From contig NZ_JAJAYI010000011.1 in the NCBI RefSeq assembly GCF_026786305.1, forward strand, positions 1-52,219: a DNA stretch of 52,219 nt, given 5' to 3'. The stretch's first letter is position 1, and every line of letters starts with the position of its first letter. Below the pieces are notes generated by a model. It was not told where the DNA came from. It searched no databases and saw nothing but the letters and a program-made list of their open reading frames with translations. The DNA is from Cryobacterium sp. GTDB taxonomy: Bacteria; Actinomycetota; Actinomycetes; Actinomycetales; Microbacteriaceae. The position numbers and the translations under genes are program-made. This document shows, in pieces, positions 1 through 8,417 of the stretch.

Positions 1-1
1 A

Positions 2-433
2 TATCCGGACCAGCTCTCCGGCGGCCAGCAGCAGCGCGTCGGAGTTGCGCGTGCTCTCGCTAGCGACCCGGACATCCTTCTCATGGATGAGCCGTTCGGC
101 GCGGTCGACCCGATTGTTCGGGCGGAACTCCAGGTCGAACTCAACCGCTTGCAGCGTGAACTCGGCAAGACCACGGTGTTCGTCACACACGACATCGACG
201 AGGCTTTCGCGATCGCCGACCAGGTGGTGATCTTCCGCACTGGCGGTGTGATCGCGCAGGTGGGAACTCCGGCCGAGATTCTGGCAAACCCAGCGGACGA
301 ATTCGTCGCGACTTTCATCGGTGCGGACAGGGGAAAGCGCACCCTGCACCTCCAGCATCGCGAGGGGGACAGCGCGACCCTCATCGTCGATGGGGACGGC
401 CGGCCCGCGGGAATTCTCGGGGCCGATCGATGA
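2..433 (+). CDS. Osmoprotectant ABC transporter ATP-binding subunit, 3' part
   Basis: ATPase subunit that drives uptake of a quaternary-amine osmoprotectant (glycine betaine, choline or carnitine) with the two permeases and binding protein that follow. The window opens inside the gene, so Walker A is missing. What remains starts just before the ABC signature (LSGGQQQRV) and runs into Walker B with the D-loop ([12 protein letters not shown]) and the H-loop ([10 protein letters not shown]). The tail after the NBD is short (about 60 residues), and no complete CBS domain pair is visible. The stop lies 10 bases before the next start, so the genes are an operon. The family is clear from motifs and context. 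The exact substrate is inferred. Confidence 0.9.
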   Translation, partial: YPDQLSGGQQQRVGVARALASDPDILLMDEPFGAVDPIVRAELQVELNRLQRELGKTTVFVTHDIDEAFAIADQVVIFRTGGVIAQVGTPAEILANPADEFVATFIGADRGKRTLHLQHREGDSATLIVDGDGRPAGILGADR

Positions 434-443
434 GGGAGGATCG

Positions 444-1124
444 ATGAGCTGGTTCATCGAAAACGTCGACCTGATCTGGGGCCTCACTGCCAATCATGTT
501 GCACTCAGCATTGTTCCGATTGTGCTCGGATTCGCGATCGCTATGCCACTTGGCTGGATCGCTAACCGGCGGCTGGCCCTGCGGTCGATCGTGATCACCG
601 GGGGAAGTCTCCTGTACACAATCCCCTCCCTTCCGCTCTTCGTGATCCTGCCTTACGTGCTCGGGACGAAGATCACCGATGACCGGAACATTGTCGTAGC
701 GCTGACTCTTTATGCGATTGCGATGATGGTGCGCACCGCGGCAGACGCCCTCGCGGCGGTGCCGGCGGATGCGATCGAGGCCGCTACGGCCATGGGGTAC
801 TCCACGTGGACCCGATTCTGGCTGGTGGAATTTCCTCTCGCTGGCCCGGTGCTTCTCGCGGGCCTTCGCGTGGTCTCGGCAAGCACGATCGCGCTCGTCT
901 CGGTTGGTGCAATCATTGGTTCGGCCAACCTCGGCTACCTGTACACGAACGGCAAGCAACGCGACTTTCTCGAGGAGATCGTCATCGGCATCGTGGCGAG
1001 CCTCGTCATCGCCCTCGTCTTCGACGTTGTGCTCGTTCTTCTTGGCCGCGTGCTCATGCCCTGGACGCGGCGGAGAGGTCGGACCCGGTTCCGGAGCATC
1101 CTTCCCGTCGAGGGGGTGGCCTGA
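444..1124 (+). CDS. Osmoprotectant ABC transporter permease (OpuCB type)
   Basis: Inner-membrane permease of 226 aa for the osmoprotectant importer. It begins MSWFIENVDLIWGL and has five to six hydrophobic segments. The EAA loop reads AIEAATAMGYSTWTRFW near residue 110-127; the OpuC/ProW families use this loop to contact the ATPase. I chose the ATG at 444 because GGGAGGA ends four bases upstream and the preceding gene stops at 433. A longer in-frame reading from 321 would overlap the ATPase gene and is unlikely. It is followed after three bases by the second permease, as in opuCB-opuCD arrangements. Confidence 0.9.
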   Translation: MSWFIENVDLIWGLTANHVALSIVPIVLGFAIAMPLGWIANRRLALRSIVITGGSLLYTIPSLPLFVILPYVLGTKITDDRNIVVALTLYAIAMMVRTAADALAAVPADAIEAATAMGYSTWTRFWLVEFPLAGPVLLAGLRVVSASTIALVSVGAIIGSANLGYLYTNGKQRDFLEEIVIGIVASLVIALVFDVVLVLLGRVLMPWTRRRGRTRFRSILPVEGVA

Positions 1125-1127
1125 CCC

Positions 1128-1907
1128 GTGCAATTCTTTCTTGACGCCTTCCGCTGGCTGTTGGATCCCGCGAATTACGTCGCAGGAGCGCAGAGCCCCC
1201 TACCGATCCAGGCTCGGATCGGCGAGCACCTGTTCTACTCGGTCGTGTCGGTGGTGATCGCGGCGATCATCGCGCTTCCACTCGGTTTTTACATCGGGCA
1301 CACCGGGCGCGGCCGCCAGTTCGTGATCGGATTCACCGGTGGGATGCGGGCACTCCCGACACTTGGCCTGCTGATGGCCCTCTTCGTCATCGTCGGGGCG
1401 ACAGTGCCGTTCACGCAGGCCGCGTTCGTTGCCTCGATAATCGCTCTGGTCATCCTGGCGATTCCATCGACTCTGGCCGGCGCATACGCGGGCATCGAAT
1501 CGGTCGACAGCCAGACGGTGGATGCCGGACGTGCGAGCGGCATGACCGAGTTGCAGGTGCTCAGCCAGATCGAGATACCGCTCTCGCTCCCGCTGATTAT
1601 CGGTGGTATCCGTGCATCCGCGCTGCAGGTGATCGCAACCGCCGTGATCGCCTCGTACATCTCGCTCGGCGGTCTCGGATCGATCATCGCAAGCGGTATC
1701 GGACTCAATGACAACAATCGCATCCTCGGCGGTGCCATGCTCGTCACCGTACTCGCGCTCGTGGTCGATGGGATCTTCGCACTCGCCCAGCGCCTGACCC
1801 GAAGACGCGGCTTCTCCGACACACGCCAGCAGAAAACACACGTCCGCGGCCGGTCACTCGGACCGGTCACGGTGGCGGGAACCACCGCCGACGAAGGGAA
1901 GAAATAA
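1128..1907 (+). CDS. Osmoprotectant ABC transporter permease (OpuCD type)
   Basis: Second permease of the importer, 259 aa, starting at a GTG three bases after the previous stop. It has about six hydrophobic segments and an EAA-like loop (TVDAGRASGMTELQVLSQIEIPL) around residue 130-150, the docking site for the ATPase. The C-terminal 40 residues are basic and soluble. Its stop (TAA 1905-1907) overlaps the ATG of the binding-protein gene by one base, so translation is probably coupled. The paired permeases of similar size are typical of OpuC-type rather than single-permease ProW systems. Confidence 0.9.
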   Translation: MQFFLDAFRWLLDPANYVAGAQSPLPIQARIGEHLFYSVVSVVIAAIIALPLGFYIGHTGRGRQFVIGFTGGMRALPTLGLLMALFVIVGATVPFTQAAFVASIIALVILAIPSTLAGAYAGIESVDSQTVDAGRASGMTELQVLSQIEIPLSLPLIIGGIRASALQVIATAVIASYISLGGLGSIIASGIGLNDNNRILGGAMLVTVLALVVDGIFALAQRLTRRRGFSDTRQQKTHVRGRSLGPVTVAGTTADEGKK

Positions 1908-2839
1908 TGTTCACAGCAAATCGAAGGGCACGGATCGCCACCGCGGTCATCGCCGCGGGAGCGCTCGTTGCACTGGCCGGGTGCGCCACCTCCAACCCGA
2001 CCGGTACTTCGCCGACCGACTCCGCGACGGGGCCGAAGATTGTCGTCGGCTCATTCGCCTTCCCCGAAAGCGAGATCCTTGGCAATATTTATGCCCTCGC
2101 CCTCAAGAACGCGGGTTACTCGGTCGATACGAAGTTCAATCTCGGACCGCGTCAGACCACGATTCCGGCGCTGAAGGACGGGTCGATCAACCTCATGCCG
2201 GAGTACAACGGCAACCTGCTGTTCTTCTATGACACGAAGAACACCGCCCGCACCACATCCGAGGTCGATGCTGCGCTTGCGACCAAGGTGCCGAAGGGAT
2301 TCCGCGTGCTCACCTCATCCCCGGCCGAGGACAAGGACGCCTACGTCGTCACCCAGGAACTTGCAAAAAAAGAGGGGCTTGTTTCCATTGGCGACCTCAC
2401 GAAGATTGAACCATTCAGTCTTGGGTCCAATCCACAGTTCGGCGAGCTCGCGTACGGCATCCCCGGCCTGAAGTCGGTTTACAAGATCAAGGATGTGACG
2501 TTCGTGCCGATCGAGGACTTCGGCGGACCAGACACGGTGAAGGCCCTCGTGGACAACGCGGTGCAGGTGGCCGACATTTACACGACCTCTCCTGATCTCG
2601 TCGCGAAGAAGCTCCTGGTGTTGAAAGATCCAGAGAACCTGATCGCTGCGCAGAACGTGCTGCCGTTGCTCAACTCGAAGATCTACAGTGCGAAACTCGC
2701 GAAGGTGCTCGACCGGGTTTCCGCCGCTCTCAGCACCACGGACCTGATCGCGCTGCGGGACCGCGTCGAAGGATCGGAGAAGGCCCAGGCCGCAACGGCA
2801 GCGAAGGACTGGCTCACGAAGAAGGGCCTGCTGAAATAA
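1907..2839 (+). CDS. Osmoprotectant-binding lipoprotein (OpuCC/ProX-like)
   Basis: Extracellular substrate-binding lipoprotein of 310 aa. The N-terminus is a lipoprotein signal: basic residues, a hydrophobic stretch and a lipobox LAGC with the lipidated Cys at residue 26. The mature part is an OpuAC-type domain (KIVVGSFAFPESEILGNIYALAL near residue 44, MPEYNGNLL near 98). The family binds quaternary amines in an aromatic cage. Last gene of the operon; the DNA after it is decayed sequence in the other orientation. Confidence 0.9.
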   Translation: MFTANRRARIATAVIAAGALVALAGCATSNPTGTSPTDSATGPKIVVGSFAFPESEILGNIYALALKNAGYSVDTKFNLGPRQTTIPALKDGSINLMPEYNGNLLFFYDTKNTARTTSEVDAALATKVPKGFRVLTSSPAEDKDAYVVTQELAKKEGLVSIGDLTKIEPFSLGSNPQFGELAYGIPGLKSVYKIKDVTFVPIEDFGGPDTVKALVDNAVQVADIYTTSPDLVAKKLLVLKDPENLIAAQNVLPLLNSKIYSAKLAKVLDRVSAALSTTDLIALRDRVEGSEKAQAATAAKDWLTKKGLLK

Positions 2840-2947
2840 CCGATTGCGAGACGCCGTCCCTCGCTGAGCTGCTCAAAATGCTCGGCCGTGACCTGGACGC
2901 CTGACCCCGCTTCCCCCGTTCTGGCTTTTCGGGGTTGTGGGGTGCTG

Positions 2948-3110
2948 CGTCCCGCAGCCGGTGTCGAGTGCTTTGGGCGCGGCGACACCGGCCAGTGAAT
3001 CGACGACGTAGTCGACCATAGCGAGGTCTAAAGACGCTTCGACATGAGTGTCGGGCAGAGCCGCTGCGTAGCTAACAGCGACCGCGTCATAGGCCGCTGG
3101 TCTGCGTAGG
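2948..3110 (-). pseudogene. Remnant of a SAM-dependent methyltransferase
   Basis: On the minus strand from about 3110 down to 2948 one frame reads AYDAVAVSYAAALPDTHVE, then SLDLAMVDYVVDSLAG and ALDTGCGT. This is the N-terminal pattern of small class I methyltransferases: the xYDxxAxxYA helix, the LDLAMVD helix, then motif I resembling LDxGCGTG. After GCGT the frame loses all similarity, and no convincing start codon lies upstream. I read this as a fragment of about 55 codons truncated at both ends. Family assignment is by eye. Confidence 0.55.
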
Positions 3111-3225
3111 CACAGCGTCTGTCACAGATGCGATGCTGACAGATTGGTGCGACCTCACCATGGTTCCCCTTGCCGTTCGCGCCGGAGGAACGTGGTTTCT
3201 TTGTAACTCCTCAGACATCCCGCAT

Positions 3226-3630
3226 TTACCCGCAGATTGAAAACGCACTGAGCAGCGGTTTCATCCTTTCAAGGGCTCGACAGACGACGTTCTCCACTTC
3301 CACGGCGATCTCGTCGCGTTGTCGGCGCAGAGCGGCCAGCTGTTCGGCGAGGCGAGGACGTACCGTGTTGGCCGCCTTCGTGCCCACGACGACGAGACCA
3401 TTTGCTCGCTGAGGGTCTGCGTGATTTCGGCGGCGAGGCGACGCCCTATCCGGGGCGCCCGCTTGATCAGTCAGTTGCCGAGCCGGAGCGTGCCGACGGA
3501 TTTCATCGACGCTGGGGATGGGTGCTCTTGCAGCAGGTCCACACCGCGTGGGGACAGGTTCGAGCTGCTTGTGCGATGATGGGCGAATCGCGGGTAGGGT
3601 CGGCGATGCGGCTCTCCATCGTAACTTTGC
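3226..3630 (-). pseudogene. Decayed IS110-family transposase
   Basis: Minus-strand pieces match the IS110 transposase plan. ESRIADPTRDSPIIAQAART near 3600 resembles the block before the catalytic region. LLQEHPSPASMKSVGTLRLGN and LIKRAPRIGRRLAAEI follow, then TLSEQMV, and finally VGTKAANTVRPRLAEQLAAL and RRQRDEIAVEVENVV before a stop at 3226-3228. The copy is dead: a TGA sits between RLGN and LIKRAP, a frameshift separates SEQMV from VVGTKAAN, the spacing of the first block implies a deletion, and the C-terminal Ser-motif domain is missing. Sequence up to about 3800 may be more of the same element, but I could not match it. Confidence 0.7.
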
Positions 3631-3939
3631 TCCGCCAGGGCGAGACCGCGAACGTTTCATTCTCGATCGCCAGCGGAGTCGAACTCACCGCGATCGTAGC
3701 TGACCAACGCGCCGTTGCAGCCGTCGCCGTTGCCGGTAACGCCATCCATAGCGTAGAAGGCGCCGCAGCCGCTGCTGCCGACCTCCGCGCCGCGATCAGC
3801 TGAAGAAGCGGTATAACCGGCGTTCGCACTCCGGGAGCAGGGCCATGTCGCACACCACGCGACGCCGTCATCGTCAAATAATAAGGCGTCTCAGTACACG
3901 GATGCCGCGATGTCTTTAGTGCAGATGAGTCGGTGCAAA

Positions 3940-4311
3940 TTAGTCGGCGCTGACCTGGTGTCGAAAACGGTCGCGCTTGGTGTGCAGGTCCCACAGGTAT
4001 CCTGCCAACACGGCAGGGACTTTCTCGGTATCTTCGGTGAAGATGCGGCCCCCGATGATGAGCAGGGACACCTGAATGCCCTCTTCGCCGAGCACCTCGT
4101 TGAGCAGCTGTGCGTAGGCCGCCTGATCGGCGAACGCTACAGACGTTCCCGTGACGTTTCGACCCGGAGCGACGGCAGCTCCACCGTTGACGAACACGAT
4201 AGTGCCTCGGTTTTTACCGAGGAACCGCATGCCAGGCAGCACTTGGTGCACCGCAGCGACAGGGCCGTAAATGGAGAACTCGATTGATCCAACGATTGCG
4301 ATAGTTGTCAT
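3940..4311 (-). pseudogene. Short-chain dehydrogenase with internal deletion
   Basis: An open frame of 123 codons that still begins like a short-chain dehydrogenase (MTTIAIVG, the first Rossmann strand) but jumps straight to the region before and after the active-site strand (YGPVAAVHQVLPGM, GTIVFVNGGAAV). It then continues through AFADQAAYAQLL to a normal-looking C-terminus. The glycine-rich TGxxxGxG loop and about 80-90 residues that should follow are absent, which points to an in-frame internal deletion. Without the NAD(P) loop it cannot be a working reductase. It could still be translated. Confidence 0.65.
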
Positions 4312-4535
4312 AGTTGGATTCGAGACGGAATATCGCCGAGATACTCCTCCGGCGCATTCCCGAAGTACCCGCGAGCAGTAGACGTCGGGCTTGACCTACC
4401 GGAGTTGTGCGTGCTCTCCCGGACAGCGGGTGGCTGTGTATAGTACTTCTGAGGGTTCAGGGTCAGCTTAGGTTTGAGACCGGATTCGAAATGGTCAGCT
4501 CGCCATAGACCGCACGGAGGATCGCCACGCCGCGG

Positions 4536-4563
4536 GATTCTCACGCGGAAAGGGTTGTGAATC
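4536..4563 (+). promoter_or_regulatory. Small inverted repeat over the nhaA ribosome-binding region
   Basis: GATTCTCAC (4536-4544) can pair with GTGAATC (4557-4563) with one bulged T, placing the GAAAGGG purine run in the loop just before the ATG at 4567. This could modulate translation of the antiporter. It is a short hairpin and may be fortuitous. Confidence 0.2.
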
Positions 4564-4566
4564 ACC

Positions 4567-6375
4567 ATGCAGGCTCCGCCACGCTCCGAGAAGACGTCCG
4601 CAGCACTTCTCATCCTGTTCACCCTCGTGGCGATTGGCTGGGCAAACTCTCCGCTATCGCACACGTACCTGGAATTTTGGTCGTCGACGATAGACCTGCG
4701 GGTAGGCGCCGCCAGTATCGAGTTGACTTTCCGCGAAGTGGTCAACGACGCCTTGATGACGTTCTTCTTCCTCACCGTAGGGCTGGAGGTCAAGCGAGAG
4801 TTCACCATCGGGGAACTCACGGATCGTTCCCGTGCACTGGTACCCATTTCGGCCGCTATTGCTGGCCTGATAATTCCCGCATTTGTCTTTTTGGTTGTGA
4901 ACCCCACGGGCGAGAACGCCCAGGCCTGGGGCGTCGTCATCTCGACTGACACGGCGTTTCTTGTGGGAGCCCTGGCGATCGCGGGTCCAAAATTTCCGAC
5001 GCGTCTGCGTCTGTTCCTGTTGACTCTTGCGGTGGTCGATGATGTTGGCGCCCTTATCGTCATAGCCGTGTTTTATACGGATGACGTGCAACTGGCGCCC
5101 TTGCTCCTTGCTCTCATCTGCTTGGTGATCGTCGCCCTGGTCCGATTCCTCAGAGCAGGGCGCGGACTCGCTTACGCTTTCCTCGCGGTAATCATTTGGT
5201 TCTCCCTGTTTGCTGCGGGTGTCCATCCGACACTGACAGGCGTCGCCCTCGCCCTCCTGATTCCAGTGTTCCCGCCGAAGCGACTCGCGGTTGAACGGGC
5301 CGTCACACTCACTCATGCGTTCGAGCAGTCGCCCAGCTCGCACTACGCACGCGCTGCGACTCGTGGCTTGCGTGATTCGATCTCTATTAGCGAGCGTCTG
5401 CACAGCGAGTATGCGCCATATGTTGCCTACATCATTCTGCCAATCTTTGCGCTGGCGAACGCGGGAGTGCGTCTCGATGGTAAGACCCTCGCAGCTGCCG
5501 TCATCTCTCCTCTCACCTGGGGAATCGTGGCTGGCTTGGTAGCGGGAAAGCTGCTAGGAATTACCGCGATAACTGCGATTCTTCGCGCTCTACATGTGGG
5601 TCAGTTGGCGCCGGGTTTGACCGTCGGACGCGTCGCCGGCGGCGCGGCGTTGTCTGGCATCGGGTTCACCATTTCCCTCTTGATTGTGGATATCGCGATC
5701 GCTGATCCCGTGAAGCAGGACGAGGCCCGCGTTGGCGTATTGGCTGCATCCGTTGCGGCGCTATTGCTCGGCTGGGCAATCTTTCGCATCGTAGATCGGC
5801 TACAGCCACCAACGGCGATTGGACGAACGCTCGTGCGCCCGGTCGATGCTGGTCGCGATCACATCTTAGGAAACCCCGATGCTCCTCTCACCCTCGTGGA
5901 GTACGGAGACTTTGAGTGCTCATTCTGCAGCCACGCGAGCGGCTCAATCGATGAGATTCGGGCGTATTTTGGTGCAGACCTGCGATACGTGTGGCGCCAC
6001 CTGCCTACGAGTCGTGAGCACCCGCACGCCCTCGAAGCGGCTTATGCGAGCGAAGCCGCTGCACTTCACGACAAATTCTTCGAGCTGTTGCCCATTATGT
6101 TCTCACATCAGGATCACCTCGACAGTGATGACCTGTATACATATGCGGTAGAACTTGGACTTGACACTGATCGATTCGCCTCGAACATGCGTTCGGCACA
6201 CGTTGCGAACCGTGTCTCAGACGATATTCTGGATGCGGAACTCATGGACCTCAACCACACCCCGACGTTCTTTGTCGGGGAGGTACGCCATCACGGTCCA
6301 TACGATGCGGCCACACTCATTCAAGCGCTTGAGGCGTCGCGAGGTATTGAACAGGGCGATCCTCGATACAAGTAA
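4567..6375 (+). CDS. nhaA: Na+/H+ antiporter NhaA fused to a DsbA/thioredoxin-like domain
   Basis: 602 aa. Residues 1 to about 410 form an NhaA antiporter, which expels Na+ or Li+ in exchange for protons. It has the paired aspartates in LAVVDDVGAL (D158, D159) that match the ion-binding Asp pair, and STDTAF (D128) matching the unwound-helix Asp. From about residue 432 a soluble DsbA-like thioredoxin fold follows: LGNPDAPLTLVEYGDFEC, a CSFC redox motif (C451, C454), and the cis-Pro region HTPTFFVG. NhaA-DsbA fusions of this length are known in actinobacteria; the role of the redox domain is not established. Surrounded by pseudogenes on both sides, with less GC-rich codon use than its neighbours, which suggests transfer. 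Confidence 0.92.
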   Translation: MQAPPRSEKTSAALLILFTLVAIGWANSPLSHTYLEFWSSTIDLRVGAASIELTFREVVNDALMTFFFLTVGLEVKREFTIGELTDRSRALVPISAAIAGLIIPAFVFLVVNPTGENAQAWGVVISTDTAFLVGALAIAGPKFPTRLRLFLLTLAVVDDVGALIVIAVFYTDDVQLAPLLLALICLVIVALVRFLRAGRGLAYAFLAVIIWFSLFAAGVHPTLTGVALALLIPVFPPKRLAVERAVTLTHAFEQSPSSHYARAATRGLRDSISISERLHSEYAPYVAYIILPIFALANAGVRLDGKTLAAAVISPLTWGIVAGLVAGKLLGITAITAILRALHVGQLAPGLTVGRVAGGAALSGIGFTISLLIVDIAIADPVKQDEARVGVLAASVAALLLGWAIFRIVDRLQPPTAIGRTLVRPVDAGRDHILGNPDAPLTLVEYGDFECSFCSHASGSIDEIRAYFGADLRYVWRHLPTSREHPHALEAAYASEAAALHDKFFELLPIMFSHQDHLDSDDLYTYAVELGLDTDRFASNMRSAHVANRVSDDILDAELMDLNHTPTFFVGEVRHHGPYDAATLIQALEASRGIEQGDPRYK

Positions 6376-6547
6376 CGCCTGTCGCTCCCGCCCAAGTCGG
6401 TACGGTGAACAGGAGTCATGGCCGTCTGATTTGTGCTTGCGGCTCGTTAGCGGCCACACCTACTCAGCGCTCCGGGGAGTCCGAGTTGTAGACACATGTT
6501 CACCGGCTCGGCCGAACATCCGGGGCTTTTTTGCCCAATTCGGGCTG

Positions 6548-6593
6548 CCCACGCACCGCAGATGCGTGGGCGCGCCCACTATAGGTGGCGCGG
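6548..6593. other. Two adjacent inverted repeats
   Basis: CCCACGCA (6548-6555) pairs with TGCGTGGG (6563-6570). Directly after it, CGCGCCCAC (6571-6579) nearly pairs with GTGGCGCG (around 6585-6592). They lie between nhaA and the rhodanese remnant. No T-run follows, so they are not clear terminators. Confidence 0.3.
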
Positions 6594-6631
6594 TGAGCCA
6601 TAGGTGCAATTTCCGTACCGGAACTCGCCGC

Positions 6632-6657
6632 CATGCTTGATCGCCATGCTTGATCGC
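6632..6657 (+). repeat. 13-bp perfect tandem duplication
   Basis: CATGCTTGATCGC occurs twice in direct succession (6632-6644, 6645-6657). Thirteen is not a multiple of three, so the duplication shifts the reading frame exactly at the linker before the rhodanese domain. Confidence 0.95.
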
Positions 6658-6942
6658 CGGGCGCCGGGCGAGAGCGACCTCATCGATGTGCGGGAACCAG
6701 AAGAATACGAGATCGTGCATATTGCCGGGGCGCGGCTCGTTCCGCAGGGCGGCATCCTCTCGGGACACGCGCTATCGACTCTCGCCCGGGACCGCGATAT
6801 TGCTCTGCATTGCAAGGCTGGCCTTCGCTCGGCCGTCGTTCTCGCCGAGTTGGAGCGTCGTGGCTACGACCGCGTGTGCCAGGTCGAGGGAGGGATCCTG
6901 GCGTGGGTGAAGGAGATCGAGCCCACGCTTCCGGCGCACTGA
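6646..6942 (+). CDS. Rhodanese-like protein, probably the C-terminal domain of a broken MoeZ/MoeB gene
   Basis: 98 aa from the ATG at 6646. It is a single rhodanese domain with LIDVREPEEYEIVHI and the active-site loop CKAGLRS, ending GGILAWVKEIEP. Such domains carry sulfur as a persulfide; the C-terminal domain of MoeZ/ThiF-type adenylyltransferases looks just like this. Immediately upstream, in another frame (6606-6644), the DNA reads AISVPELAAMLDR, the usual linker before that domain. The 13-bp duplication at 6632 breaks continuity, and no adenylyltransferase domain is present upstream. So this is either a surviving stand-alone sulfurtransferase or a pseudogene fragment. No good ribosome-binding site is visible. 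Confidence 0.6.
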   Translation: MLDRRAPGESDLIDVREPEEYEIVHIAGARLVPQGGILSGHALSTLARDRDIALHCKAGLRSAVVLAELERRGYDRVCQVEGGILAWVKEIEPTLPAH

Positions 6943-6953
6943 AACGGTGCGGG

Positions 6954-8417
6954 TCAGCCACCGATCTGCGCGTAGCGGTGGGCCCACGGGCGCACGATTT
7001 CGACGGTGGCGCCGATGCGAAAGACCGTGTCGTCATCAAAGGGATGGCCGACAATCTGCACCCCGGTCGGGATGCCGCAGTCGGCCATGCCGCTGGGTAC
7101 CGCGAGCACCGGGCAGCGGTTGGCGATGTTGAACGGCACCGTCATGTGCGCCTGCCAGTAGTGTTCGAGGTGCTCGCCGCCGGCCGAAATGCCGTCGAGA
7201 TAGTGACCGTCGGCCTTCAGCGCCGCGATCGCCGAGGTCGGGCAGATCAGGGTGTCGAACCCGGTCATAACCGCGGCGAGCTCGCCCTGCATTCGAGTTT
7301 CGGCGGTGAGTCCGTCGAGAAAGCGGGTGCCGGCGGCCGCAGCACGGGCATCCGCCATGAACTGCACCGTGTAGGCGGCGAGCTGACTCCTTGCCGCACG
7401 GGTCTCGTCCTCCATCGCCGGGCCCAGAATATGACCGAAGTGCGTGAACGACACCCGGTGAATCTCGGCCGTGGTCCACGGCAGCTCGACTTCTTCGACG
7501 ATCGCACCGGCGCCCTCAAGCGCCGCAGCGACCGCGCGGGTATTGGCCTCGACATCGGGATCGACGAGGTAGTCACCAAGTCGAATGCAGAGGGCGATGC
7601 GCAGGCCCGCGACCGAGGCCCACTCGCCGGGCAGCGGCGCGGCGGTGGCGAGCGAGGTGTGGTCGCCCGAATGCTGGCCGGCCATGATGTTGGCGAGGAG
7701 GGCGGTATCCGCAACACTGCGGGACATCGGGCCGTCGCCGCGATAGTGGTCGGCGGAGAGCGGCGCGACCCCCGGAACGCGGCCATACGGAGCCTTGAAC
7801 CCGACAGTTCCGGTGAAGGCCGCCGGCAACCGGGTCGACCCGGCAATGTCCGAGCCGGTGGCGAGTGGCGCGAATCCGGCAGCGAGGGCAGCGCCGGAGC
7901 CGCCGGAGGAGCCGCCGGGGGAGAGCTCGAGGTTGAACGGATTGCGCGTGACCCCCCAGAGCGGCGAGTGCGTCACGGTCGCGCAGCAGAATTCGGGCGT
8001 CGTGGTGCGGGTGTGCACGATGCCGCCAGCCGAGCGGATGCGGCTGATCACCGGATGATTCGCGCGCGCCACGACCTGACGTTGAGCGACGAGCCCATTG
8101 CTGAGCACGTGCCCAGCGAGGGAGTGCTTCTCCTTCGCGGCCACGGGCAAGCCGAGCAGCGGGGCGACGGTTCCGCCGACCCGGTACTGCCGCTCGGCGT
8201 TGCGGGCCGACTCCCGTGCCTCGTCGACCAGTTGCTCGGTCAGCGCGTTGACCTGCGGGTTGACCGCGTCAATGCGCTGCAGTACCGCCTCGAGCAGCTC
8301 GACCGGCGACAGTTCGCGCGAGCGAAACAGACCGAGCGCCTCGCTCGCGCCGAGGTAGTGCAGGTCGGTGCCGGTGTTGCTCGACATGATGGCAGGGGAT
8401 TCGGTACGGCTGATCAT
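6954..8417 (-). CDS. Amidase-signature family hydrolase
   Basis: 487 aa. Hydrolyses a C-N amide bond; the substrate is unknown. The Ser-cisSer-Lys triad is in place: K95 in AAKEK, S170 in GGSSGG, and S194 in SDIAGSTRLPA, with the spacing known from GatA. It is not GatA itself because no gatC or gatB is nearby and the C-terminal part differs. The start overlaps the stop of the upstream carbamoylase gene by four bases, so the two are translated together. With that gene and the MHS transporter it suggests uptake and stepwise breakdown of an amide, ureide or carbamoyl compound. MSSN at residue 11 is an alternative start. Confidence 0.85.
   Translation of the reverse strand: MISRTESPAIMSSNTGTDLHYLGASEALGLFRSRELSPVELLEAVLQRIDAVNPQVNALTEQLVDEARESARNAERQYRVGGTVAPLLGLPVAAKEKHSLAGHVLSNGLVAQRQVVARANHPVISRIRSAGGIVHTRTTTPEFCCATVTHSPLWGVTRNPFNLELSPGGSSGGSGAALAAGFAPLATGSDIAGSTRLPAAFTGTVGFKAPYGRVPGVAPLSADHYRGDGPMSRSVADTALLANIMAGQHSGDHTSLATAAPLPGEWASVAGLRIALCIRLGDYLVDPDVEANTRAVAAALEGAGAIVEEVELPWTTAEIHRVSFTHFGHILGPAMEDETRAARSQLAAYTVQFMADARAAAAGTRFLDGLTAETRMQGELAAVMTGFDTLICPTSAIAALKADGHYLDGISAGGEHLEHYWQAHMTVPFNIANRCPVLAVPSGMADCGIPTGVQIVGHPFDDDTVFRIGATVEIVRPWAHRYAQIGG

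Noticed and set aside
3630..3900. Further IS110 transposase sequence or terminal repeats
   Set aside because: The frames are alanine-rich and I could not align them; IS110 elements lack terminal inverted repeats to find.
4420..4445. Promoter for nhaA using TATAGT near 4438
   Set aside because: No acceptable -35 at the right distance; too weak to call.
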